Assembly (NCBI GenBank): GCA_024643945.1
Contig: JAHELX010000124.1
Location: forward strand, 1-12,127
Reading direction: 5' to 3'
Length of the DNA stretch: 12,127 nt
Origin: Anaerolineales bacterium
GTDB lineage: Bacteria; Chloroflexota; Anaerolineae; 4572-78; NAK82
Positions 5,783-12,127 of the stretch are shown here, one piece after another. The notes beneath the pieces are model-generated. The model worked only from the letters and a program-made list of their open reading frames with translations. It did not search any database and was not told the DNA's origin. The position numbers were made by a program, and so were the translations under genes. Positions within the stretch are counted from its first letter, which is position 1. Every line of letters begins with the position of its first letter.

Positions 5783-7570
5783 GTGCAAGCGTCGCATCCT
5801 CATAAAGAAGATACACCTATCCGGCGTTGGTACGCTTTTAGGGTGGCAGGCATAGGGTTAATGATCGCTCTTGCCTTGCCGGTGCCTGCACACTCCACCG
5901 CCCGGGCCTTTGACGGCTTGTCGCGTCTTGCCTTTGCCGCTTATCGTCACAGCCAATGGGACCTGTATAGTGTGGATGAGGCTGGCGGTGATTTGCGGCA
6001 ACTTACCGACGACTCTGATGAAGATCGAGATCCGGCTTATTCGCCCGATGGGACGAAATTGGCTTTTGCCTCGCGCCGCGATCGTAATTGGGACCTTTAT
6101 ATCTTAGACTTGGTTACGGGTCAGCAAACGCGTCTGACCGATCACCCGGCTTACGACGGTGCGCCTGCCTGGAACCCGGGTGGGACACAAATCGCTTTTG
6201 AATCGTTCCGCGCTGGTGACCTGGATATTTGGATAATAGACCTGGAGAATGGCGCGCTCACGAATCTGACCGCCGACTCGTCGTCTGGCGACTTTGCCCC
6301 TGCCTGGAGCCCGGATGGGGGCCGCATTGCCTTCACCTCCTGGCGGAAGGGGGACAAGGATCTATTTGCGCTGGACCTGAAGACCGGCGCGCTGACCCAA
6401 CTTACAGACAGTGAAGCTGCTGAGGAATGGCCTGCCTGGAGCCCGGATGGCGGGCGGTTGGCCTTCGTCCGAAACTGGTTGGGCGAACGCGAGATCTGTT
6501 CGATGGCTGTCTCGACTCCTGCAGCCGGTGGCGGGCCGGTGACGCAAGTTACCTGGCTGGGGCGTGACGACGGCCCGGCTTGGTCGCCAGAAGGGGACCG
6601 CTTGGCGGTGCTCCATCGGCGCTTCGACGGTGAGCAGCTTTTGTGGCTGGCTCCGGGCGAGGCGCATCAGTTGCCGATGCGCCTGACCGATGTGGCCTGG
6701 CTGGACGGGCGAGCTACCTGGAGTGGCCTGGCTGTCAACTACGGCACGCCGCTGTCCACTGTGGTCGATACGGGGCCCTCGTCCTTATATGTAGAAGAGC
6801 TGACCCCCAGCCAGAGCGGCGATGGTGAACCATGGGACCTGGTGCCGGTGGCTGGTCTGAACCTCCCGAGTCCGGCGATGACTCCCTATCTGAGCGACCG
6901 GGTGGATGACTCGTACAATGCTCTGCGCCGCCGGGTGGCCGAGGAAATAGGCTACGATTTCCTGGGGCAGGTCTCAGAGGCCTGGCGTCCCTATGATTTC
7001 TTCAATGATACGTCGGAATACGCGAGTTGGCACAAGAGCGGGCGCGCTGTGGACACTCTGTTTGAGTATCATACCGACGATGGCCAGGTGATGGAAATCG
7101 TCCGCGACGACATAGGGGGCGAGACCTATTGGCGTGTTCTCTTGCGCTGCGCTGACCAGGGCGGTAGTTGTGGCCGGCCCATCACCGTAAACCCATGGGA
7201 TTACAGCTACCGGGCGCGGGCCGAGATTGCCCCCGATCAGGGGGGTATCGAAAAGCCAGTGCTGTATGGCTATTACGTAGACTTCACCGCCCTGGCCCGT
7301 GAATACGGCTGGACTCGCATCTCGTCCTGGGACGACGAAGACTTTAGCTGGACCTGGCACTTTAAAGCATTTGAGTATTGGCATTATCAAAAGACGGACG
7401 ACCTGCCCTGGTACGCGGCAATGCAGGAGGTGTATGCCCAGCCCAAACTGGACAGATACTTTACCTATGAGCACATGCTTCGGATAGGCGATTATCCCTT
7501 TCTGATTGCCCTTAAGGGCGTACCGATGTCCGCCGACGCCCGACTGTGGTGGGCATCGATGCGGCCGTGA
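5783..7570 (+). CDS. Secreted TolB-like beta-propeller fused to a LAS/M15-type metallopeptidase domain
   Basis: This protein has 595 aa. An N-terminal signal peptide (basic start, hydrophobic about residues 20-36, likely cut after ARA near 42) indicates export. Residues about 45-330 hold five to six TolB/PD40 propeller blades, each ending in a version of PAWSPDG followed by a strand like RIAFTS. Residues about 370-595 carry the signature of LAS peptidases (VanY, VanX, DD-carboxypeptidases): SWHKSGRAVD (415-424) supplies zinc ligands His417 and Asp424, and EYWH (531-534) supplies catalytic Glu531 and the third ligand His534. About 110 residues lie between the two motifs, with an apparent insertion that includes a Cys pair (CADQGGSC). 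Peptidoglycan or peptide cleavage outside the membrane is the inference. The GTG start is backed by AAAGGA (5771-5776). ccmE follows after 32 bp on the same strand, so it may head the ccm operon. The propeller call is firm; the peptidase call rests on the two motifs. Confidence 0.82.
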   Translation: MQASHPHKEDTPIRRWYAFRVAGIGLMIALALPVPAHSTARAFDGLSRLAFAAYRHSQWDLYSVDEAGGDLRQLTDDSDEDRDPAYSPDGTKLAFASRRDRNWDLYILDLVTGQQTRLTDHPAYDGAPAWNPGGTQIAFESFRAGDLDIWIIDLENGALTNLTADSSSGDFAPAWSPDGGRIAFTSWRKGDKDLFALDLKTGALTQLTDSEAAEEWPAWSPDGGRLAFVRNWLGEREICSMAVSTPAAGGGPVTQVTWLGRDDGPAWSPEGDRLAVLHRRFDGEQLLWLAPGEAHQLPMRLTDVAWLDGRATWSGLAVNYGTPLSTVVDTGPSSLYVEELTPSQSGDGEPWDLVPVAGLNLPSPAMTPYLSDRVDDSYNALRRRVAEEIGYDFLGQVSEAWRPYDFFNDTSEYASWHKSGRAVDTLFEYHTDDGQVMEIVRDDIGGETYWRVLLRCADQGGSCGRPITVNPWDYSYRARAEIAPDQGGIEKPVLYGYYVDFTALAREYGWTRISSWDDEDFSWTWHFKAFEYWHYQKTDDLPWYAAMQEVYAQPKLDRYFTYEHMLRIGDYPFLIALKGVPMSADARLWWASMRP

Positions 7571-7602
7571 TAAAGAAAACACTGTAACGGAGGTTTCAAG
7601 TA

Positions 7603-8058
7603 ATGACTGAAGTGCAACCCCACGCCCGCAGCAGCGCGGCCAATAAGCGCGTCAAATTCATCATCGGAGGCGCGGTGATTGCGGTAGCACTCATCTATCT
7701 CGTCTTCACCGCCACCCAGAGCACTGCTGCCTACTTCTTGACCGTGGAAGAATTGCATAACAAGGGACCTGCCATTTATGATCGCAATGTGCGTGTATCG
7801 GGCAAGGTAGTCGGCGATACCATTGACTTCAACTCGCGCGACCTGGTTCTGCGCTTCGAGGTTGCTGGCGAGAGCGGTGACACCCTGCCCGTGATCTTCA
7901 ACGGCCCTAAGCCCGACCAGATGCGTCACGACGCCGAAGCTATCGTCGAGGGCAAATTCGACGGGAACGCGTTTGCCGCTCAGACCCTTTTGCTCAAATG
8001 TCCCTCTCGCTATGAGGAGAGCGGCTTTACCGAAGAAAAGGTAGAAGCCGTCCGCTAG
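7603..8058 (+). CDS. ccmE: Cytochrome c maturation heme chaperone CcmE, cysteine variant
   Basis: CcmE takes heme from the CcmABCD complex and delivers it to CcmF outside the cytoplasmic membrane. The 151-aa protein has a short cytoplasmic N-terminus, one membrane anchor (about residues 18-38) and an OB-fold domain containing VRVSGKVVGDTI and LPVIFNGPKPDQM, typical of the family. Where Escherichia coli has the heme-binding His in an HxxxY motif, this protein has Cys133 in CPSRY, that is CxxxY. Such Cys-type CcmE proteins are known from Desulfovibrio and archaea, where heme attachment uses the Cys. The ATG has a good GGAGG (7589-7593) upstream. ccmF follows after a 125-bp gap that holds repeats. 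Confidence 0.95.
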   Translation: MTEVQPHARSSAANKRVKFIIGGAVIAVALIYLVFTATQSTAAYFLTVEELHNKGPAIYDRNVRVSGKVVGDTIDFNSRDLVLRFEVAGESGDTLPVIFNGPKPDQMRHDAEAIVEGKFDGNAFAAQTLLLKCPSRYEESGFTEEKVEAVR

Positions 8059-8061
8059 TAC

Positions 8062-8167
8062 CCCATACAGGTGTGGTATGGGACAGGTGTTTGCTGATTT
8101 GTTGACCCGCACCTGCGGCACCTGTGCCACACCCCAGGTGTGGTAGGGGACAGGTGTTTGCTGATTT
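8062..8167 (+). repeat. Paired 33-bp direct repeats with hairpins between ccmE and ccmF
   Basis: Two copies of a 33-bp sequence (8068-8100 and 8135-8167) differ at one base. Both end in ACAGGTGTTTGCTGATTT, and they start 67 bp apart. Each is linked to a hairpin: CCCATAC (8062-8068) with GTATGGG (8076-8082) at copy one, and CCACACC (8127-8133) with GGTGTGG (8137-8143) at copy two. The second hairpin is extended by CACCTGT (8119-8125) and ACAGGTG (8150-8156). Copy two ends 3 bp before the ccmF Shine-Dalgarno site (AGGAGG, 8171-8176). No T-run follows, so termination is unlikely. RNA processing, translation tuning or an intergenic repeat family are options. Confidence 0.85.
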
Positions 8168-8183
8168 ACCAGGAGGATCGTGG

Positions 8184-10298
8184 ATGGCGAACGTTGGATA
8201 TGGGGCGTTGTTGTTGGCTTTAGTTTTAGCCCTTTACGCGGCTGTGGTGGCATTGGTCGGGGCGCGGCGGCGGGCGCCTGAACTGGTGATGAGTGCGCGC
8301 AACGCTGCCTTGACTGTGACTGGCCTATTAACCCTGGCCGTGGTGATTCTGGAGTATCTGCTTATCAGCAGCGACTTTCGCACCATGTATGTGGCCGAGG
8401 TGACCAACCGGGCTATGCCTCTCTTTTTCAAAATGACGGCACTGTGGGGCAGTCAGGCCGGGTCGTTGCTCTTCTGGTCGTGGTTGATGTCTATTTTCAG
8501 TGGAGCCGTTTTGCTGCGCAAATGGGGTAAGATGCGCACGCTGATGCCTTACGTCATCGCCGTGACCCAGATCACGTTAGTCTTTTTCATCAGCTTGATT
8601 TCCGGCGTGTGGACCCTGCTGGCTGCGCCTCTGGGTGCCTTGGGGTTGACCGGTAGCGCCCAGTTGTTAGCCGATATGGTCAACATCAACCCCTTCCATC
8701 AGTTGGGCTTCACGCCAGCCGACGGCAACGGCCTTAACCCGTTGCTGCGGCATTGGGGTATGATCATTCACCCTCCTATGCTTTATCTGGGCTTCGTGAG
8801 CTTCGTCATCCCTTATGCCTTTGCCATCGCTGCGCTGGCGACCCGCCAGACGGGAGACCTCTGGATCCGGACCACCCGTCGCTGGACATTGGTCGCGTGG
8901 CTTTTCCTCTCAATGGGGTTGCTGCTGGGCGCGTGGTGGGCTTACGGCGTGCTGGGTTGGGGTGGTTACTGGGCCTGGGACCCGGTGGAAAACGCCGCCC
9001 TGATGCCCTGGCTGACGGGCACCGCTTTTTTGCACTCGGTGATGATTCAGGAGAAGCGGGGCATGTTCAAAGTGTGGAATATGGTGCTGATTATTATGAC
9101 TTACAGCCTGGTCATCTTTGGCACCTTCCTCACCCGCAGTGGCGTTATCTCGTCGGTGCACACTTTCGCCCAATCAGGTATCGGACCTCTCTTCCTGGCC
9201 TTCATCGGCGCGATGTTTATCTCTTCTGTCCTTCTGCTTTTTGATCGGCTGGACACTCTCAAGAGTGAGAACGAACTGGACTCGATGTTTTCGCGGGAAT
9301 CGATCTTCCTGCTCCAAAACTTGTTCTTCCTGGCCATCTTCTTCGTCACTTTTTGGGGAACTATCTTCCCCGTAGTATCGGAACTGGTGGCTAAACAGAA
9401 GGCTATTGTGGGACCCCCATTCTTTAACCAGGTGAACGGACCGCTGTTCGCGGCCTTGGTGGTGCTGATGGGGATTGCCCCTTTGATGCCCTGGCGGCGG
9501 GCATCAAGACAGAAGCTAGCTCGCTTGTTGCTCTGGCCGGCGGTAGTAGGCGTGATAGTGACGGGGGGGCTCTTCGCCCTGGGACTGCGCGACCTGGCCA
9601 TCTTCCCCGGAACCGAGGCGCGGGTGTTGCCGGTCTCGCTCTTCTATGGCATCGCTGCCTTCACGGCCGCCGTCACCCTGCTGGAGTTTTGGCGCGGTAT
9701 GCGGGCTCGCCATCGCAGTGCAGGTGAAGGGTACCTGTCGGCCTTGCGGACCTTGATGGGGCGCAACCGGCGTCGTTACGGAGGGTACCTCATCCACTTT
9801 GGGGTGATTATGATGGCACTGGGGGTCATCGGCACCAATTTCTTCCAGGTAGAAACTCAGCGCAACCTGGCCGTCGGTGAGTCCCTTAGCATTACCTCAC
9901 CCTTCACCGGCGAATACACCCTGACTTACCAGGGCTTGCGCACGCTGCCCGCTCCGGACGACGTGAGTCGCACTGGCGCCACCTTGAGCGTCAGCCGGAA
10001 TGGGCGGGAAATCGGCGTGTTGCATCCCACTCATGATTTCTTCATTCCGCAACAGCAGCCGATGACTATTCCATCTATGCGCAATTCGTTAATTGAAGAC
10101 TTGTACGTGATTGTGGCCGGCTGGGAGGACGGCGGCGCGACGGCTACCTTCAAAGCCTACGTCAACCCGCTCGTCAACTGGCTGTGGCTCGGTGGCCTCG
10201 TCTTCGTCCTGGGCACCGCCGTTGCCGCCTGGCCTGATCCGGCCGAGGATCGCCGCCTGGCGCTGGCCGGTGCTCCCCGCCGCGCAATACCAGCATAG
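8184..10298 (+). CDS. ccmF: Cytochrome c heme lyase subunit CcmF
   Basis: CcmF takes heme from holo-CcmE and, with CcmH and CcmI, attaches it to apocytochrome c on the outer face of the membrane. The 704-aa polytopic protein is somewhat longer than the E. coli protein. The tryptophan-rich WWD domain spans residues 251-269 and contains WAWDPVE. Four histidines fit the conserved heme-ligand positions of the family: His196 (IIHPP), His284 (LHSV), His326 (SVHTF) and His538 (LIHFG). The spacings of 88 and 42 between the first three agree with those I recall for the E. coli protein. A large periplasmic domain (about 565-670) precedes the last membrane helix. The ATG at 8184 is preceded by AGGAGG (8171-8176). 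The frame is open back to a GTG at 8124, but that lies inside the repeat hairpin and is not a credible start. The stop lies inside a 12-bp palindrome. Confidence 0.97.
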   Translation: MANVGYGALLLALVLALYAAVVALVGARRRAPELVMSARNAALTVTGLLTLAVVILEYLLISSDFRTMYVAEVTNRAMPLFFKMTALWGSQAGSLLFWSWLMSIFSGAVLLRKWGKMRTLMPYVIAVTQITLVFFISLISGVWTLLAAPLGALGLTGSAQLLADMVNINPFHQLGFTPADGNGLNPLLRHWGMIIHPPMLYLGFVSFVIPYAFAIAALATRQTGDLWIRTTRRWTLVAWLFLSMGLLLGAWWAYGVLGWGGYWAWDPVENAALMPWLTGTAFLHSVMIQEKRGMFKVWNMVLIIMTYSLVIFGTFLTRSGVISSVHTFAQSGIGPLFLAFIGAMFISSVLLLFDRLDTLKSENELDSMFSRESIFLLQNLFFLAIFFVTFWGTIFPVVSELVAKQKAIVGPPFFNQVNGPLFAALVVLMGIAPLMPWRRASRQKLARLLLWPAVVGVIVTGGLFALGLRDLAIFPGTEARVLPVSLFYGIAAFTAAVTLLEFWRGMRARHRSAGEGYLSALRTLMGRNRRRYGGYLIHFGVIMMALGVIGTNFFQVETQRNLAVGESLSITSPFTGEYTLTYQGLRTLPAPDDVSRTGATLSVSRNGREIGVLHPTHDFFIPQQQPMTIPSMRNSLIEDLYVIVAGWEDGGATATFKAYVNPLVNWLWLGGLVFVLGTAVAAWPDPAEDRRLALAGAPRRAIPA

Positions 10299-10316
10299 CT
10301 ATGCAGCACGCAATAC
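10283..10316 (+). repeat. Palindrome flanked by CGCAATAC repeats at the ccmF stop
   Basis: A perfect 12-bp palindrome GCATAGCTATGC (10293-10304) includes the ccmF stop codon. The 8-mer CGCAATAC occurs just before it (10283-10290) and just after it (10309-10316). The element fills most of the 33-bp ccmF-ccmH gap. It may be chance or a weak RNA structure. Confidence 0.4.
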
Positions 10317-10331
10317 GCTGTAGGTAGTGTT

Positions 10332-10847
10332 ATGAACATAAAAAAATACAAATTGCTCTGGTTATTCGTCGTCCTCGCCCTGTTGTCCATCTTAATGGCG
10401 ATGCCGGCCCTGGCCCAGCAGCCCACCGCCGACGAAATCAACGCTGTCGCTAAGAAGCTTAGTTGTCCCACCTGCACGGGCATCAACGTGGCCGATTGTC
10501 CGACCGAGACTTGCGCTCAGTGGCGCGCCCAAATCGGCGACATGCTGGCCGAGGGCAAGAGCGAACAAGAGATTCTGAATTACTTCGCCGCCCGCTATGG
10601 TGATCATGTGTTGCAGGTGCCGCCCAAGCGCGGTTTCTTCGTGTGGGTATGGGCGTTGCCTGTGATAGCTGTTGTCGCGGGCCTGGCCTGGCTGGCCTAC
10701 TTGATGCGGGGCTGGTTGCAACGGCGAGCCGCGGTGCCGGCAAGGTACGCGCCAGGTGTAGAGGTCACCGACGTGTCAGGTGCAACGGATAATCAGCAGG
10801 ATGAATACCTGCGACGCGTGCAACAGGATTTGGAGAAGTTATCGTGA
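10332..10847 (+). CDS. ccmH: Cytochrome c maturation thiol-redox protein CcmH, four-cysteine form
   Basis: CcmH reduces or holds the CXXCH cysteines of apocytochrome c next to CcmF, outside the membrane. The 171-aa protein has a signal peptide (hydrophobic about 8-28, likely cut after ALA at 28), a helical CcmH domain (about 30-100) and one membrane helix (about 106-128), which is the family's layout. The redox motif is LSCPTC (Cys45, Cys48). Unlike the common form, the following segment NVADCPTETC adds Cys56 and Cys61, where the family usually has Ser or other residues after VAD/VES. Downstream, EGKSEQEILNYFAARYGDHVL is highly typical of CcmH. The ATG start has only a weak AGG upstream. The stop overlaps the ccmG start by 4 bp (GTGA), indicating coupled translation. 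Confidence 0.95.
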   Translation: MNIKKYKLLWLFVVLALLSILMAMPALAQQPTADEINAVAKKLSCPTCTGINVADCPTETCAQWRAQIGDMLAEGKSEQEILNYFAARYGDHVLQVPPKRGFFVWVWALPVIAVVAGLAWLAYLMRGWLQRRAAVPARYAPGVEVTDVSGATDNQQDEYLRRVQQDLEKLS

Positions 10848-11422
10848 GTATCGTGGAACAAGCAAGAGTAGAAACAACACCATCTCGGCGCCGGCGAGTC
10901 TGGCTACTGCTCATACTTGGGTTGCTTTTGGCCCTGGTGGCCGTGCTGGCCTTTGGGCTGCGTCCGAAAACCTCGACGGTGTTGCAGGGCCACCCGGCCC
11001 CCAACTTTGAGCTGACGGCCTTCAACGGTGAATTCGATGGCCAACACTTCTCTCTGGCCGATATGCGTGGTCAGGTGGTCGTCGTTAACTTCTGGGCCTC
11101 GTGGTGCGTGGAGTGCGACAAAGAAATGGCGCTGCTGGAGCAGGCCTGGGGCGACTATCGGGACCAGGGCGTCTGGTTCATCGGAGTGGACTATCTGGAC
11201 ATTGATAGCGCCGGCCTGGGCTACCTGGACCGCTATGGGATTACCTACCCTAACGGCCCCGATATCGGGTCTCGAATATTTCAGGATTATCAATCCACTG
11301 GCGTGCCTGAAACCTTTTTTATAGATAAAGACGGGGTCGTCCAACACGTCCAGATTGGTGCTCTCACCCAGCCCCAGCTCTACGGACTGCTGGACCGCTT
11401 GCTGTCCGGGGGGGGATCGTAA
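10844..11422 (+). CDS. ccmG: Membrane-anchored thioredoxin-like protein CcmG (DsbE/ResA type)
   Basis: This thiol-disulfide oxidoreductase of the TlpA/ResA/CcmG family keeps CcmH or apocytochrome c reduced outside the membrane. It has 192 aa with a basic N-terminus, one uncleaved membrane anchor (about 19-39) and a thioredoxin fold. The active site is WCVEC (Cys88, Cys91) in the context NFWASWC. A cis-Pro is expected at Pro155 in GVPETFFID, and the CcmG/ResA-type insert lies between. The GTG start overlaps the ccmH stop by 4 bp. The next gene begins one base after its TAA. Position in the operon and length support CcmG over a general thioredoxin. Confidence 0.93.
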   Translation: MSIVEQARVETTPSRRRRVWLLLILGLLLALVAVLAFGLRPKTSTVLQGHPAPNFELTAFNGEFDGQHFSLADMRGQVVVVNFWASWCVECDKEMALLEQAWGDYRDQGVWFIGVDYLDIDSAGLGYLDRYGITYPNGPDIGSRIFQDYQSTGVPETFFIDKDGVVQHVQIGALTQPQLYGLLDRLLSGGGS

Positions 11423-11423
11423 C

Positions 11424-12127
11424 GTGACCGTCATTCCTATCGTCCTCATTGCCTTGTTGATCGTCGGGACTTTTGCCTTTGTCTTTCGCCCTCTGTTTGC
11501 GGCGGAGTACTCGCAGGGTAAAGAAAGCGATGTACGCCAGTTGCTGCCGTTAGGGGGGCCGGCCTCTTTCACCGTCGACGAACTCGTCGCCCGCCGCGAT
11601 GCCATCTACGCTGCTCTTAAAGATGCCGAGTTCGACCGGGAGACAGGCAAACTTGCCGACGAGGACTATCAGATTGTCCGCAGCCGGTATATGACCGAGG
11701 CTGCCCAAGTTTTGCGGCAACTCGACCGTCTGGCGCCGGAAGCCGAGGCCGCCCTGGACGCGGAGATCGAGAATGCCGTCGCCGAGTTGCGCTCCGACGG
11801 TAATGGGCATTCCGCACCCGATGGGCACTCCGTACCCCATGGGCACTCCGTACCCGATGGGCACTCCGCACCCGATGGGCACTCCGCACCCGATGGGCAC
11901 TCCGCTGATCTGGTAGCGGCAGTGGAGGCTGAGGTTAGCGCGCTCATCCAACATGCCGTGGCATCAGGCAAACATGCATTGGCCTGCCCCGATTGCGGAC
12001 GGCCCTACCAGCCCGGCGATGCCTTTTGCGCTGCTTGCGGCGCCTCGCTGGCCGATACCTGCCCTCAATGCGGCGTCCTGTACCACCCGGGGGACGCCTT
12101 TTGCGCCCGTTGTGGCACACCGCTGAC
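11424..12127 (+). CDS. CcmI-like membrane protein with His-rich repeat and two zinc ribbons (partial, runs off the window)
   Basis: This gene is open for 234 codons to the window end. The GTG start follows the ccmG TAA by one base, with the G-rich end of ccmG as its ribosome site. It has an N-terminal membrane helix (about 2-22). A helical segment (about 52-103) containing ALKDAEFDRETGKLADEDY and then RYMTEAAQVLRQL resembles the start of CcmI-type proteins. Residues 128-162 are five to six copies of GHSxPD. After a short helix come two near-identical zinc ribbons: Cys188/191/202/205 and Cys213/216/227/230, each CPxCG...GDAFCxxCG. No TPR repeats are visible so far, unlike proteobacterial CcmI. 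The position suggests a cytochrome maturation accessory role, possibly metal or heme related; that is inference. Confidence 0.75.
   Translation, partial: MTVIPIVLIALLIVGTFAFVFRPLFAAEYSQGKESDVRQLLPLGGPASFTVDELVARRDAIYAALKDAEFDRETGKLADEDYQIVRSRYMTEAAQVLRQLDRLAPEAEAALDAEIENAVAELRSDGNGHSAPDGHSVPHGHSVPDGHSAPDGHSAPDGHSADLVAAVEAEVSALIQHAVASGKHALACPDCGRPYQPGDAFCAACGASLADTCPQCGVLYHPGDAFCARCGTPL
11805..11909 (+). repeat. 18-bp in-frame minisatellite coding for GHSxPD
   Basis: Five full 18-bp units plus a partial sixth run in frame inside the CcmI-like gene. The typical unit is GGGCACTCCGCACCCGAT. Variation is limited to a few bases: CAT for CAC in unit 1, GTA for GCA in units 2 and 3, and CAT for GAT at the end of unit 2. 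Each unit adds one His, with an extra His at the end of unit 2. Because units are whole codons, changes in copy number would keep the frame. Confidence 0.95.

Noticed and set aside
8124..8183. GTG start at 8124 extending CcmF by 20 residues
   Set aside because: It lies inside the repeat and hairpin region, and the extension is not a membrane or signal segment. The ATG at 8184 has a strong AGGAGG.
7492..8253. 253-codon minus-strand open frame across ccmE
   Set aside because: It overlaps the clear CcmE gene and the intergenic repeats, and no recognisable domain is present.
11805..11909. 18-bp tandem units as a CRISPR array
   Set aside because: There are no spacers, and the units are contiguous and in frame within a coding region.

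Overview
The window reads like a chromosomal segment from a GC-rich bacterium that makes c-type cytochromes with the Ccm (System I) machinery. The gene content fits a member of the Chloroflexota or a related deep lineage: a compact ccmE-ccmF-ccmH-ccmG run, a cysteine-type CcmE, TolB-like propeller proteins and a double zinc-ribbon protein. That assignment is inference from gene style, because there is no marker gene here. No tRNA, rRNA, CRISPR array, transposase or integrase was seen.

Layout. Positions 1-262 hold the 3' end of an unidentified gene with an ambiguous reading frame. Next, on the plus strand, is a complete P-type cation ATPase (326-3013). It faces a three-gene minus-strand cluster: an alpha/beta hydrolase (5409 to 4504), a glycerophosphodiester phosphodiesterase (4543 to 3770) and a SAM methyltransferase (3758 to 3057). 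The cluster is tightly packed, with one 40-bp overlap and one 11-bp gap. A clear sigma70-type promoter (5539-5567, minus) lies upstream, and its leader would contain a perfect 30-bp inverted repeat (5431-5508).

The 373-bp divergent intergenic region (5410-5782) also holds a direct repeat with three GGTTAA motifs and a second hairpin, ahead of the plus-strand operon. That operon starts with a secreted six-bladed-type propeller fused to a LAS/M15-type zinc peptidase domain (5783-7570). It continues with ccmE (7603), ccmF (8184), ccmH (10332), ccmG (10844) and a CcmI-like membrane protein (11424 to the window end). The last protein carries a histidine-rich 18-bp minisatellite and two zinc ribbons.

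How the genes work together. CcmE carries heme outside the membrane, CcmF is the heme lyase, and CcmH and CcmG are the thiol-redox pair that keeps the apocytochrome CXXCH cysteines reduced. The last gene has the usual place and N-terminal style of a CcmI accessory protein. Transporter genes ccmA, ccmB, ccmC and ccmD are not in the window. The most unusual points are: a CcmE with Cys in place of the heme-binding His, yet accompanied by CcmH and CcmG; a CcmH with four cysteines; the propeller-peptidase fusion at the head of the operon; and the His-repeat/zinc-ribbon protein at its visible end.
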